Below, piece by piece: positions 18,267-29,285 of a stretch of 64,000 bases of DNA (its first letter is position 1; each line of letters opens with the position of its first letter). The notes under the pieces are model-generated. The model was given only the letters and a program-made list of their open reading frames with translations. It searched no databases and was not told where the DNA came from. Both the position numbers and the translations under genes were made by a program. The stretch is from Kaistia hirudinis (GTDB taxonomy: Bacteria; Pseudomonadota; Alphaproteobacteria; Rhizobiales; Kaistiaceae). The stretch is from assembly GCF_014196455.1 (NCBI RefSeq), contig NZ_JACIDS010000002.1:186001-250000 (forward strand). The letters are read 5' to 3'.

Positions 18267-20360
18267 TCACGCCTCCCGCGCGATGTGAATATTGCCGGAG
18301 CGGTGGACGCGCGCGGTGAAGCCCGGCGGCACCAGCGTGGTCGAATTGTGCTGCAGGATGATCGCCGGACCCGGCACGGCGTGGCCGGCGCGCAGTCTGT
18401 CGCGGTCATAGCGCGGTGTTGGCACCGTCTTGCCGTCGTCGAAGGTCGTCGGCCGCTCATAGAGAAGCGCGGCGGAGAGATCCTGCGACGGCGCCGCGGC
18501 GAGCTCCGGCCAGACCAGCGGCGGCACTTCGGCGAAGCCGATGACGCGCAGCGTCACGATCTCGACCACGCCATCGTCGAAGCCGTAGCCATAGTCGCGC
18601 CGATGCACGGTGTGGAAGGCCTCCGCGATCGCCGCCGTGCTCTCCGGCCCGAGTTCGCCCTCCGGCAACGGCGTGCGGAGTTCGAAGCCCTGGCCCTGGT
18701 AGCGGCATTCGGCGACCCGCTCGAAGCGATGGCGCGCCGGCTCGACCGCATCGGCCGAAAGCCGCTCGGCCGCCAGCGCGGTGAGCTCGGCGAGCGTCGC
18801 ATTGACGGCGGAAAGATCGCCCGCATGCGGCCCGGTGAGCAGCGTCGGCGTCGAGCGCGTGAACTCATAGGCCATGCGCGTCGCCAGCAGGCCCATGGCG
18901 GCGGTGATGCCGGGCGCGGGCGGCACGATCACTTCCTTGGCCGAAACGGCCTCGGCCAGCGCGACGCCATGCAGCGGGCCGGCGCCGCCGAACGGCATCA
19001 GCGAGAAGCGGCGCGGATCGAAGCCGCGCGCCACCGAATTCGAACGGATGGCGAGGGCCATATTGGCATTGACGATGGTCACGATGCCGAGCGCGGCCTC
19101 GGTGAGGCTCATGCCGAAGGGCTCGGCGATCTTCTCGCGGACCGCCTTTTCGGCGAGCGCCGGATCGATGCGCATGTCGCCGCCGAGGAAGCGCTCCGGA
19201 TCGAGGCGGCCGAGCACGACATGCGCGTCGGTCACCGTCGACTCCGTGCCGCCATTGCCATAGCAGGCGGGGCCGGGCGCGGCGCCGGCCGAGCGCGGGC
19301 CGACGCGGAAGGCGCCGCCGGCGTCCTTGAAGGCGATCGAGCCGCCGCCGGCGCCGATCGTGTCGAGATCGAGCATCGGCGCGAGCACGGGATGATGCGC
19401 CACCACCGTATCGCGCGGGTTCATGATGCGGATCTCGCCATCGGCGATGACGCCGATATCGGCCGAGGTGCCGCCAATATCGATGGTGATGACATTGCCG
19501 ACATCCGACATGGCGCCGGCCCAGCGCCCGCCGATCACGCCGCCGGCCGGGCCGGACATCAGGATCGTGACGGGGCGCTCCGAGCAGGTCGCGACCGTGC
19601 CGATGCCGCCATTCGACTGCATGATGCGCAGTTCCGCATCCATGCCGTGGCTCTTAAGGCGGCTTTCGAGATTGCGCAGATAGCGCGCCGTGCGCGGACC
19701 GACATAGGCGTTCATCGCCGTGGTCGAGAAGCGCTCGAACTCGCGGATGACATTGGCGACCTCGGAGGAGGCGGAGACGAAGGCCTCCGGCATCTCCTCC
19801 TTCACGATCTCCAGGGCCGCCTTCTCATGCGCGTCGTTGAGGAACGAGAACAGGAAGCAGACGATGACGGCCTCCACGCCGCGGCCCTTCAGCTCGCGCA
19901 CCGCGGCGCGGACTTCGTCGAGGTCGATCGGCGTCTCGACGTGCCCGTCCGGCGGCATGATCCGCTCAGTGATGGGCATGCGGTTGCGCCGCCTGACCAG
20001 CGGGCTCGACTGCCAGGGCACGTCGAAATGCAGCGAGAAATTGTGGGGCCGCTTGTGGCGGGCGATGTGCAGGAGGTCGCGGAAGCCCTTGGTCGTCAGC
20101 ATGCCGACTTCGGCGCCGTTCTGCTCGATCGTGATGTTGGTCGCGACCGTCGTACCATGCACGACCAGTTCGACCGCCTTCGGATCGACCGCGGCAAGGC
20201 GGCAGATGGCGAGGATGCCGTCGACGACGCCGATCGACTGATCTGCGGGCGTCGAGGGCACCTTGTGCACGAAGACGGTACGGCCGTCGGGGCCCGCCTC
20301 CGCCTTTTCCAGCACGAGGTCGGTAAAGGTGCCGCCGACATCGACGCCGATCTTTGCCAT
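18267..20360 (-). CDS. hyuA: Hydantoinase/oxoprolinase A subunit family protein
   Basis: A 697-residue HyuA protein with an ASKHA-type ATP-binding fold: IGVDVGGTFTDLVL at the N-terminus, TTKGFRDLLHIARHKRPHNF, MSGPAGGVIGG, IDIGGTSADIGVI and MPFGGAGPLHG. It forms an ATP-dependent ring-opening or carboxylating enzyme with HyuB. ATG 20360 is chosen because AAGGA lies 6 bases upstream; an ATG two codons earlier would abut the Shine-Dalgarno. It follows the carbamoylsarcosine-amidase-like gene by 31 bases, which points to a hydantoin-type substrate. Confidence 0.93.
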   Translation of the reverse strand: MAKIGVDVGGTFTDLVLEKAEAGPDGRTVFVHKVPSTPADQSIGVVDGILAICRLAAVDPKAVELVVHGTTVATNITIEQNGAEVGMLTTKGFRDLLHIARHKRPHNFSLHFDVPWQSSPLVRRRNRMPITERIMPPDGHVETPIDLDEVRAAVRELKGRGVEAVIVCFLFSFLNDAHEKAALEIVKEEMPEAFVSASSEVANVIREFERFSTTAMNAYVGPRTARYLRNLESRLKSHGMDAELRIMQSNGGIGTVATCSERPVTILMSGPAGGVIGGRWAGAMSDVGNVITIDIGGTSADIGVIADGEIRIMNPRDTVVAHHPVLAPMLDLDTIGAGGGSIAFKDAGGAFRVGPRSAGAAPGPACYGNGGTESTVTDAHVVLGRLDPERFLGGDMRIDPALAEKAVREKIAEPFGMSLTEAALGIVTIVNANMALAIRSNSVARGFDPRRFSLMPFGGAGPLHGVALAEAVSAKEVIVPPAPGITAAMGLLATRMAYEFTRSTPTLLTGPHAGDLSAVNATLAELTALAAERLSADAVEPARHRFERVAECRYQGQGFELRTPLPEGELGPESTAAIAEAFHTVHRRDYGYGFDDGVVEIVTLRVIGFAEVPPLVWPELAAAPSQDLSAALLYERPTTFDDGKTVPTPRYDRDRLRAGHAVPGPAIILQHNSTTLVPPGFTARVHRSGNIHIAREA

Positions 20361-20391
20361 GGACATTCCTTGAAGGCTGCGGCCGGGCCGC

Positions 20392-21075
20392 TCAGACATT
20401 GCGCGTCGGCAGATGCGAGAAATAGGTGAGCACGGTCTCGAGGCTCTCGACATCGCCGAACTTGGCGTCGATGTCGAAGAGGTTCCATTCGACCGCGCCG
20501 GCGATGCGGTCGCCGACGCATTCGCGCACCACGATCGGCCGGAAGCCGGCCCAGAGCGCATCCTCGCAGGAGATGCGCACGCAGGAGGAGAGCGTCACGC
20601 CGGTCAGGATCACCGTGTCGACGCCGAGGCTGGTCAAATAGCCGGCGAGATCCGTGCCCTCGAAGGCGCTGGCGCGCTTCTTGACGACCAGAAGCTCGTC
20701 GTCGCGCCGCTCCAGCCGGTCGTCGATCTCGCAGAGCGGGCTGCCGGCCTTGAGATGTTCGAGCGGGATCTTCTTGCCCCAGAGCCCGGTATCGGCGAAC
20801 GGCCCGTCCACGATGTCATAGGCGCAGGTCGTGAAGACGATCGGCAGGCCGAGCGCGCGCCCCGCTGCGATCAGCTTCTGCGTCGACGGGATGATCGTCT
20901 CCATGCCGTCGCAGGCAAACGCGCTGCCCTCGGTCGTCCAGGCCTTGGCGAGGTCGACATTCACGATCGCCGGACGTGCGCCGAAGCCGAGCCGGCGCAT
21001 GAAGCCGCGGCCACGATAGAACTCGGAATACTCCTTGAACGCCGTCCGGAGTGCCGCCTCGAAATCACGGTCCAT
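20392..21075 (-). CDS. N-carbamoylsarcosine amidase-like isochorismatase-family hydrolase
   Basis: A 227-residue cysteine hydrolase. The triad is visible: aspartate in VNVDLAKAW, lysine in VVKKRASAF and cysteine in LSSCVR. Several stretches (YRGRGFMRRLGFG.RPA, DGMETIIP, RASAF.GT.L, WNLFDIDAKFGDVES) closely match my memory of Arthrobacter N-carbamoylsarcosine amidohydrolase, which makes sarcosine, CO2 and ammonia. It heads the operon with hyuA/hyuB; ring opening of N-methylhydantoin followed by this amidase is a known creatinine route. ATG 21075 is chosen; the frame runs to 21129. Exact substrate unproven. Confidence 0.82.
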   Translation of the reverse strand: MDRDFEAALRTAFKEYSEFYRGRGFMRRLGFGARPAIVNVDLAKAWTTEGSAFACDGMETIIPSTQKLIAAGRALGLPIVFTTCAYDIVDGPFADTGLWGKKIPLEHLKAGSPLCEIDDRLERRDDELLVVKKRASAFEGTDLAGYLTSLGVDTVILTGVTLSSCVRISCEDALWAGFRPIVVRECVGDRIAGAVEWNLFDIDAKFGDVESLETVLTYFSHLPTRNV

Positions 21076-21104
21076 GAAGAGCCTCGATGCTGATACGCCG
21101 AGGC

Positions 21105-21123
21105 TCGTACGATTGTATGACAA
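21105..21123. promoter_or_regulatory. Candidate GntR operator upstream of the hydantoinase operon
   Basis: The plus strand reads TCGTACGATTGTATGACAA. It contains the FadR-type dyad TTGT-ATG-ACAA (21113-21123) and, on the minus strand, ACAATCGTACGA. The same 12-mer (one base different in one copy) occurs at 55208-55219 and 55988-55999 beside another GntR gene. It lies 30 bases upstream of the amidase start. Confidence 0.6.
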
Positions 21124-21153
21124 AGTCAATGCGGAACGCGCGACATGGCCGTG

Positions 21154-21172
21154 CGATAATCTCCGCTTATCG
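21154..21172. promoter_or_regulatory. OxyR-like dyad upstream of katG
   Basis: CGATAA-tctccgc-TTATCG is a perfect 6-bp inverted repeat with a 7-base spacer, matching the geometry of OxyR half-sites (ATAG-N7-CTAT). It sits about 190 bases upstream of katG. Assignment to OxyR is inference; the regulator gene is not in the window. Confidence 0.4.
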
Positions 21173-21253
21173 TTCCAATCCGAAAATCAGAATTAATCCA
21201 ATGAGCGAGATTTGCTAGAAAGATGGCGGAGGAGAGAAGCGGTGCGCCGGTGA

Positions 21254-23539
<2,286 letters not shown>

Positions 23540-23561
23540 GCGCAGCATCGCTCGCAAATCC

Positions 23562-23588
23562 GGCCGGTCGCCCTTGGGGCGGCCGGCC
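23562..23588 (+). terminator. Rho-independent terminator of katG
   Basis: A 12-bp stem (GGCCGGTCGCCC with GGGCGGCCGGCC, one G-T pair) with a 3-base loop is followed by TTTTCGTTTT. It starts 22 bases after the katG stop. Confidence 0.85.
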
Positions 23589-23692
23589 TTTTCGTTTTCG
23601 CCGCGCGTTCCCGCAGCGGGCGGATTTGGCTCGGCGCCCTATCCAAGGCAGGCTTCAGCCTCTAGAAAAGGCCGAACAATGAGCGATCCGTC

Positions 23693-24592
23693 ATGAGCCG
23701 CATCTACTGCCTCTCCACCGTCGATCTCGATCGCGTCTTCGAGATCGATCATTTGCCGGCTCATGACGAGAAGATGTTCGCGTCGTCCTATCGCGAAGTG
23801 GCGGGCGGGCAGGGCGTCTTCACCGCGCGGGCGCTGGCGGCGCTGCATGCGCCGGTGACCTTCGTCGGAACGGTCGGCGACGACCTCACGGGCACGTTCC
23901 TGATCGAGGAGATGAAGCGCGTCGCCGGGCTCGAGGTCGCGATCGAGCGGCTGCCGGGCGTCGCCAGCGGCTCCTGCGTCATCCTGGTCGACAAGACCGG
24001 CGAGAAGGCGATCGTGCTCGCGCCGATCCATGGCGACCTCGTGACGCGGCTGGGGGAGACGCTGAGCGTTGCGCCGGGCGATCTCGTCACCTGCAATTTC
24101 TTCGATCCGGCCGCCATCCAGCGCCTCTTCGCCCGTGTGCGCGCCGAGGGCGGGCTGTCGCTGATCGACATGGAATTCACCGGCATCCGCATCCATGGCT
24201 GGGACGCGACCTTCGCCACGGCGGCGACGGCAGACGTCATCTGCACCAACAAGACGGCGCTCGCCGCCTGGTGCGAGCGCGAGATCGTCTCCGGCACTCT
24301 TCTGGACCGCGCCGAGGCGCTGGCGCAGGCGCTCTCCGGCGGGACGCGACGCGTCTGCGTCACGCTGGGCGGTGATGGCGTGCTGGTGCATGAGGGGGGC
24401 CGCTCCGTCCACGTACCGGCCCTTCCAATCCGCCCCGCCAACACGACCGGTGCAGGCGATACGTTCTTAGCCGGCATAGCATTCGCGCTGGCGCGGGGCG
24501 ATCGCTTCGTCGACGCGGCCGGCCTTGCGACCCGCGTCGCCGCCGATTTCCTCGTGCATGGCCATGTCGATCCGGCACGCGCCGGCGTCTGA
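23693..24592 (+). CDS. PfkB-family carbohydrate kinase
   Basis: A 299-residue ribokinase-fold sugar or nucleoside kinase. The glycine-rich sugar site is EVAGGQGVFTARALAALHAPVTFVGTVGDD (about 36-65) and the anion hole/catalytic base is in NTTGAGDTF (about 250-258), both intact. It is followed by an ADP-ribosylglycohydrolase, which would release a ribosyl unit this kinase could phosphorylate. The substrate is not defined by the motifs. Confidence 0.9.
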   Translation: MSRIYCLSTVDLDRVFEIDHLPAHDEKMFASSYREVAGGQGVFTARALAALHAPVTFVGTVGDDLTGTFLIEEMKRVAGLEVAIERLPGVASGSCVILVDKTGEKAIVLAPIHGDLVTRLGETLSVAPGDLVTCNFFDPAAIQRLFARVRAEGGLSLIDMEFTGIRIHGWDATFATAATADVICTNKTALAAWCEREIVSGTLLDRAEALAQALSGGTRRVCVTLGGDGVLVHEGGRSVHVPALPIRPANTTGAGDTFLAGIAFALARGDRFVDAAGLATRVAADFLVHGHVDPARAGV

Positions 24593-24622
24593 TCCGTTTT
24601 TCCTTCTTACTCTTTTTCGCCG

Positions 24623-25684
24623 ATGGAGCCTTTCTTGACCCAGTCGTCCCTCACCCTGTCCGAGCGTATCGAGAACGTGCTCACCGCCGCCTGCCTCGGC
24701 GATGCGCTCGGCGCGCCGCCGGAGGCGATGTATCCGGGCGACATTCCCGCCGTGTTCGGCGGCCGCATCACGCGCTTCTTCGCGCCGCCGCCCATGGCGC
24801 CGTTCTCGATCGGCTCGGTGCCGGGCTCGCTGACCGACGACGCGACGCAGATGCTCGCCATGGCCGAGATCGTCATCGAATCGAAGGGCCAGCCGACGCT
24901 CGCCGACGCGGCGCGCGGTCTGATCCGCTGGGCGGATGACCCGCGCGGCTTCGGCCGCTTCGCCGGCCCGACGACGCAGGCCGCGATCCTGCGGCTGAAG
25001 GCGGGCGAGGATCCGTCCGTCGTCGCGACGCCGGCGCTCTATTCGGCCTCGATGGGCACGACCAATGGCGCCGCGATGCGCGCGCCCGTCGCCGGCTGCA
25101 TCCGGCCGGGCGATATCGAGGGCGCGGTCGACGTGGCCGCGATCCTCTCGGCGCCGACGCACAATACGCAGATCGCCTGGTCGGGCGCCGGTGCCGTGGC
25201 GGCGGCGATCGCCGCCGGCCTCGCGCGCGACGGCTCGATCTCGATGGCCGATGCGGCGATGGCCGGGGCCGAGGCGGGCGAGAAGCTCGCGGCGAGCCGC
25301 GGCCGTTTCGCGGCCGGGCCGAGCGTCATCCGCCGCCTCGAACTGGCGCTCGCGATTGCCGAACATTTCGAGGGCGATGCCGATGGCGCGATGGAAGAGC
25401 TCGGCGCCGTGATCGGCGCGGGCCTGCCGATGGCCGAGGCTGTGCCGGTGGCCGTCGGCCTCGCCGTCGCGGCGGCGGGCGACCCCTGGGCGGTGATCGT
25501 CGCGGCGGCCAATGCCGGCAATGATTGCGATACGGTCGCCCTCTTCGCCGGCTCGATCGCCGCCGCCTGGACCGACGCGATCGGCGCGCCGGACGACTTG
25601 ATCGCCGAGATGAAGCTCGTCAACGGCCTCGATCTCGGCGCCACGGCGTCGGACCTCGTCGCCGCCTGCGGCCTGAAGGGGTAG
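24623..25684 (+). CDS. ADP-ribosylglycohydrolase family protein
   Basis: A 353-residue all-helical DraG/ARH-type hydrolase. Two metal-binding clusters are visible: SLTDDATQMLAMAE near residue 70-85 and NAGNDCDTVALFAGSIAAAW near 295-315, plus the N-terminal AACLGDALGAPPE. Such enzymes cleave ADP-ribose-protein or N-ribosyl bonds. It follows the PfkB kinase by 30 bases; the pair looks like a salvage unit for a ribosylated compound. Confidence 0.9.
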   Translation: MEPFLTQSSLTLSERIENVLTAACLGDALGAPPEAMYPGDIPAVFGGRITRFFAPPPMAPFSIGSVPGSLTDDATQMLAMAEIVIESKGQPTLADAARGLIRWADDPRGFGRFAGPTTQAAILRLKAGEDPSVVATPALYSASMGTTNGAAMRAPVAGCIRPGDIEGAVDVAAILSAPTHNTQIAWSGAGAVAAAIAAGLARDGSISMADAAMAGAEAGEKLAASRGRFAAGPSVIRRLELALAIAEHFEGDADGAMEELGAVIGAGLPMAEAVPVAVGLAVAAAGDPWAVIVAAANAGNDCDTVALFAGSIAAAWTDAIGAPDDLIAEMKLVNGLDLGATASDLVAACGLKG

Positions 25685-25696
25685 GGCGGAAGCCCT

Positions 25697-25729
25697 CTCT
25701 TCGCCTCCCGCTGATGGGGAGGCGAAGAG
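25697..25729. terminator. Bidirectional hairpin between convergent genes
   Basis: A perfect 13-bp stem, CTCTTCGCCTCCC with GGGAGGCGAAGAG, and a 7-base loop lie between the ends of the ADP-ribosylglycohydrolase (+) and gnd (-). There is no clear T-run, so it may be a weak terminator or only a transcript-end structure. Confidence 0.55.
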
Positions 25730-25757
25730 CAGAAGGCGTCAGGCGCCGAAGCGTCCC

Positions 25758-26738
25758 TTACTGCGGGATCTCGACATGCCCGCCGAAGCCGAAGCGCATC
25801 GCGGAGAGCATGCGGTCGCCATAGGTGTGCTCCTCGCGCGAGCGGAAGCGCGCGAACAGCGCCGTGGCGAGCACCGGGATCGGAACGGCTTCCTCGATCG
25901 CGGCTTCCACCGTCCAGCGGCCCTCGCCGCTGTCGGCGACCGCACCGGAATAATGCGAGAGCTCGGCATCGCTCGCCAGCGCCTGCGCGGTGAGATCGAG
26001 CAGCCAGGACGAGATGACCGAGCCGCGGCGCCAGACCTCGGCGATATCCGCCATGTTCAGATCGAAGCGCTGATCTTCCGGCAGCTCACCCGAATTCTTC
26101 ATCTTGAGAACGTCGAAGCCTTCGGCATAGGCCTGCATCATGCCGTATTCGATGCCGTTATGGACCATCTTCACGAAATGGCCCGACCCGGCCGGGCCGG
26201 CATAGAGATAGCCGTTCTCGGGCCGGTGATCGGAGCCGGGCTGCCGGCCGGCGGTGCGGGTGATCGTGCCGAGACCCGGCGCCAGCGTCGCGAAGATCGG
26301 ATCGAGCCGGCGCACGACATCGTCGGGGCCGCCGATCATCATGCAATAGCCGCGCTCCAGCCCCCAGACGCCGCCGGAGGTGCCGACGTCGACATAGTGT
26401 AGGCTCTTCTCGGCCAGCGCCTTGGCGCGGCGGATATCGTCCTTATAGAAGGTGTTGCCGCCATCGATGATCACGTCGCCCGGCTCGAGCAGGCCGGAAA
26501 GCGCGGTGATCGTGTCCTCGGTCGGGCGGCCGGCCGGCAGCATCACCCAGATCGCACGCGGCTTGGCGAGCTTGGCGACCAGCGCCTCGATGCTGTCCGC
26601 GCCCGAAGCGCCGTCCGCGGCGATGGCCGCAACGGCGTCGGCGGCGCGGTCAAAGACCACCGTCTCGTGGCCGCCGCGCATCAGGCGGCGGGCGATGTTG
26701 CCTCCCATCCGGCCGAGGCCGATGATACCCAGCTGCAT
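25758..26738 (-). CDS. gnd: 6-phosphogluconate dehydrogenase, decarboxylating (short form)
   Basis: A 326-residue enzyme converting 6-phosphogluconate to ribulose 5-phosphate. N-terminal Rossmann motif is [16 protein letters not shown]; substrate and catalytic stretches are [34 protein letters not shown] and [19 protein letters not shown]. The length is that of the YqeC/GndA short group (often NAD-dependent), not the 470-residue E. coli form. It stands alone, converging with the upstream pair. Confidence 0.92.
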   Translation of the reverse strand: MQLGIIGLGRMGGNIARRLMRGGHETVVFDRAADAVAAIAADGASGADSIEALVAKLAKPRAIWVMLPAGRPTEDTITALSGLLEPGDVIIDGGNTFYKDDIRRAKALAEKSLHYVDVGTSGGVWGLERGYCMMIGGPDDVVRRLDPIFATLAPGLGTITRTAGRQPGSDHRPENGYLYAGPAGSGHFVKMVHNGIEYGMMQAYAEGFDVLKMKNSGELPEDQRFDLNMADIAEVWRRGSVISSWLLDLTAQALASDAELSHYSGAVADSGEGRWTVEAAIEEAVPIPVLATALFARFRSREEHTYGDRMLSAMRFGFGGHVEIPQ

Positions 26739-26946
26739 TGGTCTGTCTCCGTTTCCCTGTCAGGCGCCCTGCGCTGCCTCACGCTAGCGCGACTCTATGA
26801 ACGGTTCGTACCGCGGCGACGACAATCCGCCGGGAGCGGCGCTCATTTCAGCCCATCCGCACCGCGCTTCCGCCGCGGGCCTTGCCCATCGGCCCGGCGA
26901 TGCCATTGTCTTGCGGCCGCGCGGGGCGGCGATTCGGGGTCGACCT

Positions 26947-28194
26947 TTGCTTTCGAGTTTTGACGTAGCGGCGCTGCTCTTCGTGTTGGCGGCAGTCATC
27001 GGTGTCGCCAATGAGCGCTGGTTCGGCTTGCCGCGCCCGATCGCGCTTCTCATCGGCGCGATCATCGTTTCGCTCGGCATTCTGTTCGCGTCCGACGTCC
27101 TGTCGCTCGATCTGCAGCATCGGACGCGCATGCGCCTCGTCCATTCCGACCTGCCGGACGTGCTGCTCGACGGCGTGTTGGCGCTGCTGCTCTTCGCCGC
27201 CAGCCTGCAGGTCGATCTGGTCGCGCTGCGCCGGCATCTCGTGCCGATCGTGCTGTTCTCGACCATGAGCGTCGTCATCGCGATGCTGTTGTTCGGCTTC
27301 GGCATGTTCAAGCTGTTCGCGCTCGCGGGCGTGCCCGTGCCGCTGGCCTGGTGCTTCGTGCTCGGCGCGATCCTCGCGCCCACCGACGCCGTCGCGGTGG
27401 AGCAGCTTCTGCACCGGGTGAAGATGCCCGAGAGCCTCCGCGCCATGATCTCCGGCGAGAGCCTCTTCAATGATGGCGCGGCCGTCGTGCTGTTCTTCGC
27501 CGCGCTCGCCGCCGCGACGGGGCTCGAACATGAGACGGGGCATGGCGAGATCGCGCTGCACCTGATCGTGGCGAGCCTCGGCGCCATCGCGCTCGGCGCC
27601 GCCACCGGCTTTGTCGCCGCCGCCGCGGTGCGCCGCATCGTCGAGCCGGCGCTGGTCGTCACCGTCTCGCTCGGCCTGATCCTCGCGACCTATCGCCTGG
27701 CGGCCTGGCTCGAAATCTCCGGTCCCGTCGCCGTCGTCGTCTGCGGCCTCGTCTTCTACAATGCCGGCGGACGGCGCATCGAGACGCTCGGACATGGCGC
27801 GCCGCTCAAGGCGTTCTGGTCGATCATCGACGACCTCGTGAACACGCTGCTGTTCCTGATCATGGGCTTCGAACTGCTGGCGATCCGCTTCACTGCGGTG
27901 CCGCTGATCCTCGTCGGCGCGGCCATCCTCATGTCGCTGTTCGTGCGCTTCGCGTCGATCGCGCTGCCCATGCTCCTGGCGCGGCGGCCGGAAGGCGGGC
28001 GTGCCCCGGCCATCGCCGTGCTCACCTGGACCGGCCTGCGCGGCGGCATCTCGCTCGCGCTCGTGCTCGGCCTGCCGGAGGGGCCCTATCGCGACGAGCT
28101 CGCCATGGTCTGCTACGCGGTCGTGCTGTTCACGGTGCTGATCCAGGGCCTGTCGACGCCGGCGCTGGTGCGCCGCCTCTATTCCAAGGGCTGA
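26947..28194 (+). CDS. Sodium/proton antiporter, CPA1 family
   Basis: A 415-residue inner-membrane protein with about 11-12 hydrophobic segments. The ion-binding region is intact: LGAILAPTDAVAV, then SGESLFNDGAAVVLFF, the ND motif of CPA1 (NhaP-like) antiporters. TTG 26947 begins just before the first hydrophobic segment (SSFDVAALLFVLAAVIGV); the open frame extends to 26797 but that part is hydrophilic and unlike the family. The start is therefore uncertain. Confidence 0.88.
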   Translation: MLSSFDVAALLFVLAAVIGVANERWFGLPRPIALLIGAIIVSLGILFASDVLSLDLQHRTRMRLVHSDLPDVLLDGVLALLLFAASLQVDLVALRRHLVPIVLFSTMSVVIAMLLFGFGMFKLFALAGVPVPLAWCFVLGAILAPTDAVAVEQLLHRVKMPESLRAMISGESLFNDGAAVVLFFAALAAATGLEHETGHGEIALHLIVASLGAIALGAATGFVAAAAVRRIVEPALVVTVSLGLILATYRLAAWLEISGPVAVVVCGLVFYNAGGRRIETLGHGAPLKAFWSIIDDLVNTLLFLIMGFELLAIRFTAVPLILVGAAILMSLFVRFASIALPMLLARRPEGGRAPAIAVLTWTGLRGGISLALVLGLPEGPYRDELAMVCYAVVLFTVLIQGLSTPALVRRLYSKG

Positions 28195-28274
28195 GCCGCC
28201 TGCGCTCTGGCAACTGGCCGCCGCCCCGTGCCATGCTGGCGTCAACCATAAAGGGAACGCCAGGGAAGAACGCC

Positions 28275-29114
28275 ATGCAGAAGCTCGTCGTGATGCAATC
28301 GCTGTGGGCGATGGAGCGCCGCCAGCCGGACGGCCTCGAACGCTCGCTCGAGATGAACCTCGAGATGATCGTCGAGGCGCGCTATGGCGGCGTTTCGACC
28401 GACTGGCGCGACCGCGAGACCTCCCGCCGCATCGCCGCCTTCCTGAAGCCGCACGGCCTCGTCGTCGAGGGCCAGTGCTTCCCCAAGACCGTCGATGATT
28501 TGAAAAGCGTGCTGGAGATCGGCACCGAGACCGGGCTGCACCATCTCGACATCCAGCCCGATGTCCGTCCGCGCACGCTCAAAGAATGCATGCCGCTGAT
28601 CGAAGGCTGGACCCGCCTCGCCGAGGAGGTGGATTTCCCGGTCTATATCGAGACGCATCGCGACCGCATGACGACGGACCTCTTCTTCGTCCTCGACCTG
28701 CTCGACGCCTTCCCCAATCTGAAGCTGCTCGGCGATCTCTCGCATTTCCTCGTCGGCCGGGAATTCGCGACGCCGGTGGACGCGACGAACCACGGCTACA
28801 TCCACCGCGTGCTCGACAATTGCTGGGCGCTGCACGGCCGCGTCGCCAGCCGCGAACAGGTGCAGGTCGAAGTCTCCTTCCCGCATCACAAGATGTGGTT
28901 CGACCTTTTCCTCGGCTGGTGGGAATACGGCATCCGCTCGTGGCGCAAGCGCGCCGGCGCGAATGACAGCCTCTCCTTCGTCTGCGAACTCGGGCCCCAG
29001 CCCTACGCCATCGCCGGCCCGGACGGCGCGGACCTCTCCGACCGCTGGAGCGACGCGCTGATCATCCGCGAGGCGGTGGAGAAGCTGTGGGCGCGGATCG
29101 CGGCGGAGGGGTAG
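28275..29114 (+). CDS. Sugar phosphate isomerase/epimerase-like TIM-barrel protein
   Basis: A 279-residue protein resembling the xylose isomerase-like/AP endonuclease-2 TIM barrels: EARYGGVSTDW, HHLDIQPDVRPRTLKECMPLI, FPVYIETHRDRMTTDLFFVL, LKLLGDLSHFLVG and SFVCELGPQPYAI. Glu, His and Asp residues in these strands could bind a divalent metal. The substrate is unknown. A degraded second copy of its last codons lies at 29990-30080, next to the SIR2 gene. Confidence 0.8.
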   Translation: MQKLVVMQSLWAMERRQPDGLERSLEMNLEMIVEARYGGVSTDWRDRETSRRIAAFLKPHGLVVEGQCFPKTVDDLKSVLEIGTETGLHHLDIQPDVRPRTLKECMPLIEGWTRLAEEVDFPVYIETHRDRMTTDLFFVLDLLDAFPNLKLLGDLSHFLVGREFATPVDATNHGYIHRVLDNCWALHGRVASREQVQVEVSFPHHKMWFDLFLGWWEYGIRSWRKRAGANDSLSFVCELGPQPYAIAGPDGADLSDRWSDALIIREAVEKLWARIAAEG

Positions 29115-29285
29115 GGCACCGCCGCGCCATACCCCGCCCCATGCCGCGGGACGAGAGGGGGCATCCGAAAGTATGCCCTTCGAAGAGCTGCGTATGATTG
29201 AGAGAGGCCCCTTCCGGCAGGCACCTTGATGCCCGGCAAAGAGCGCGGCGCACACCGGGTCGCCAGCCGAACGAAGGTAGAAATC

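Noticed and set aside
16561-20429. Long plus-strand frames over the hydantoinase operon
   Set aside because: They mirror hyuB and hyuA, whose motifs and 4-base overlaps fix the true strand.
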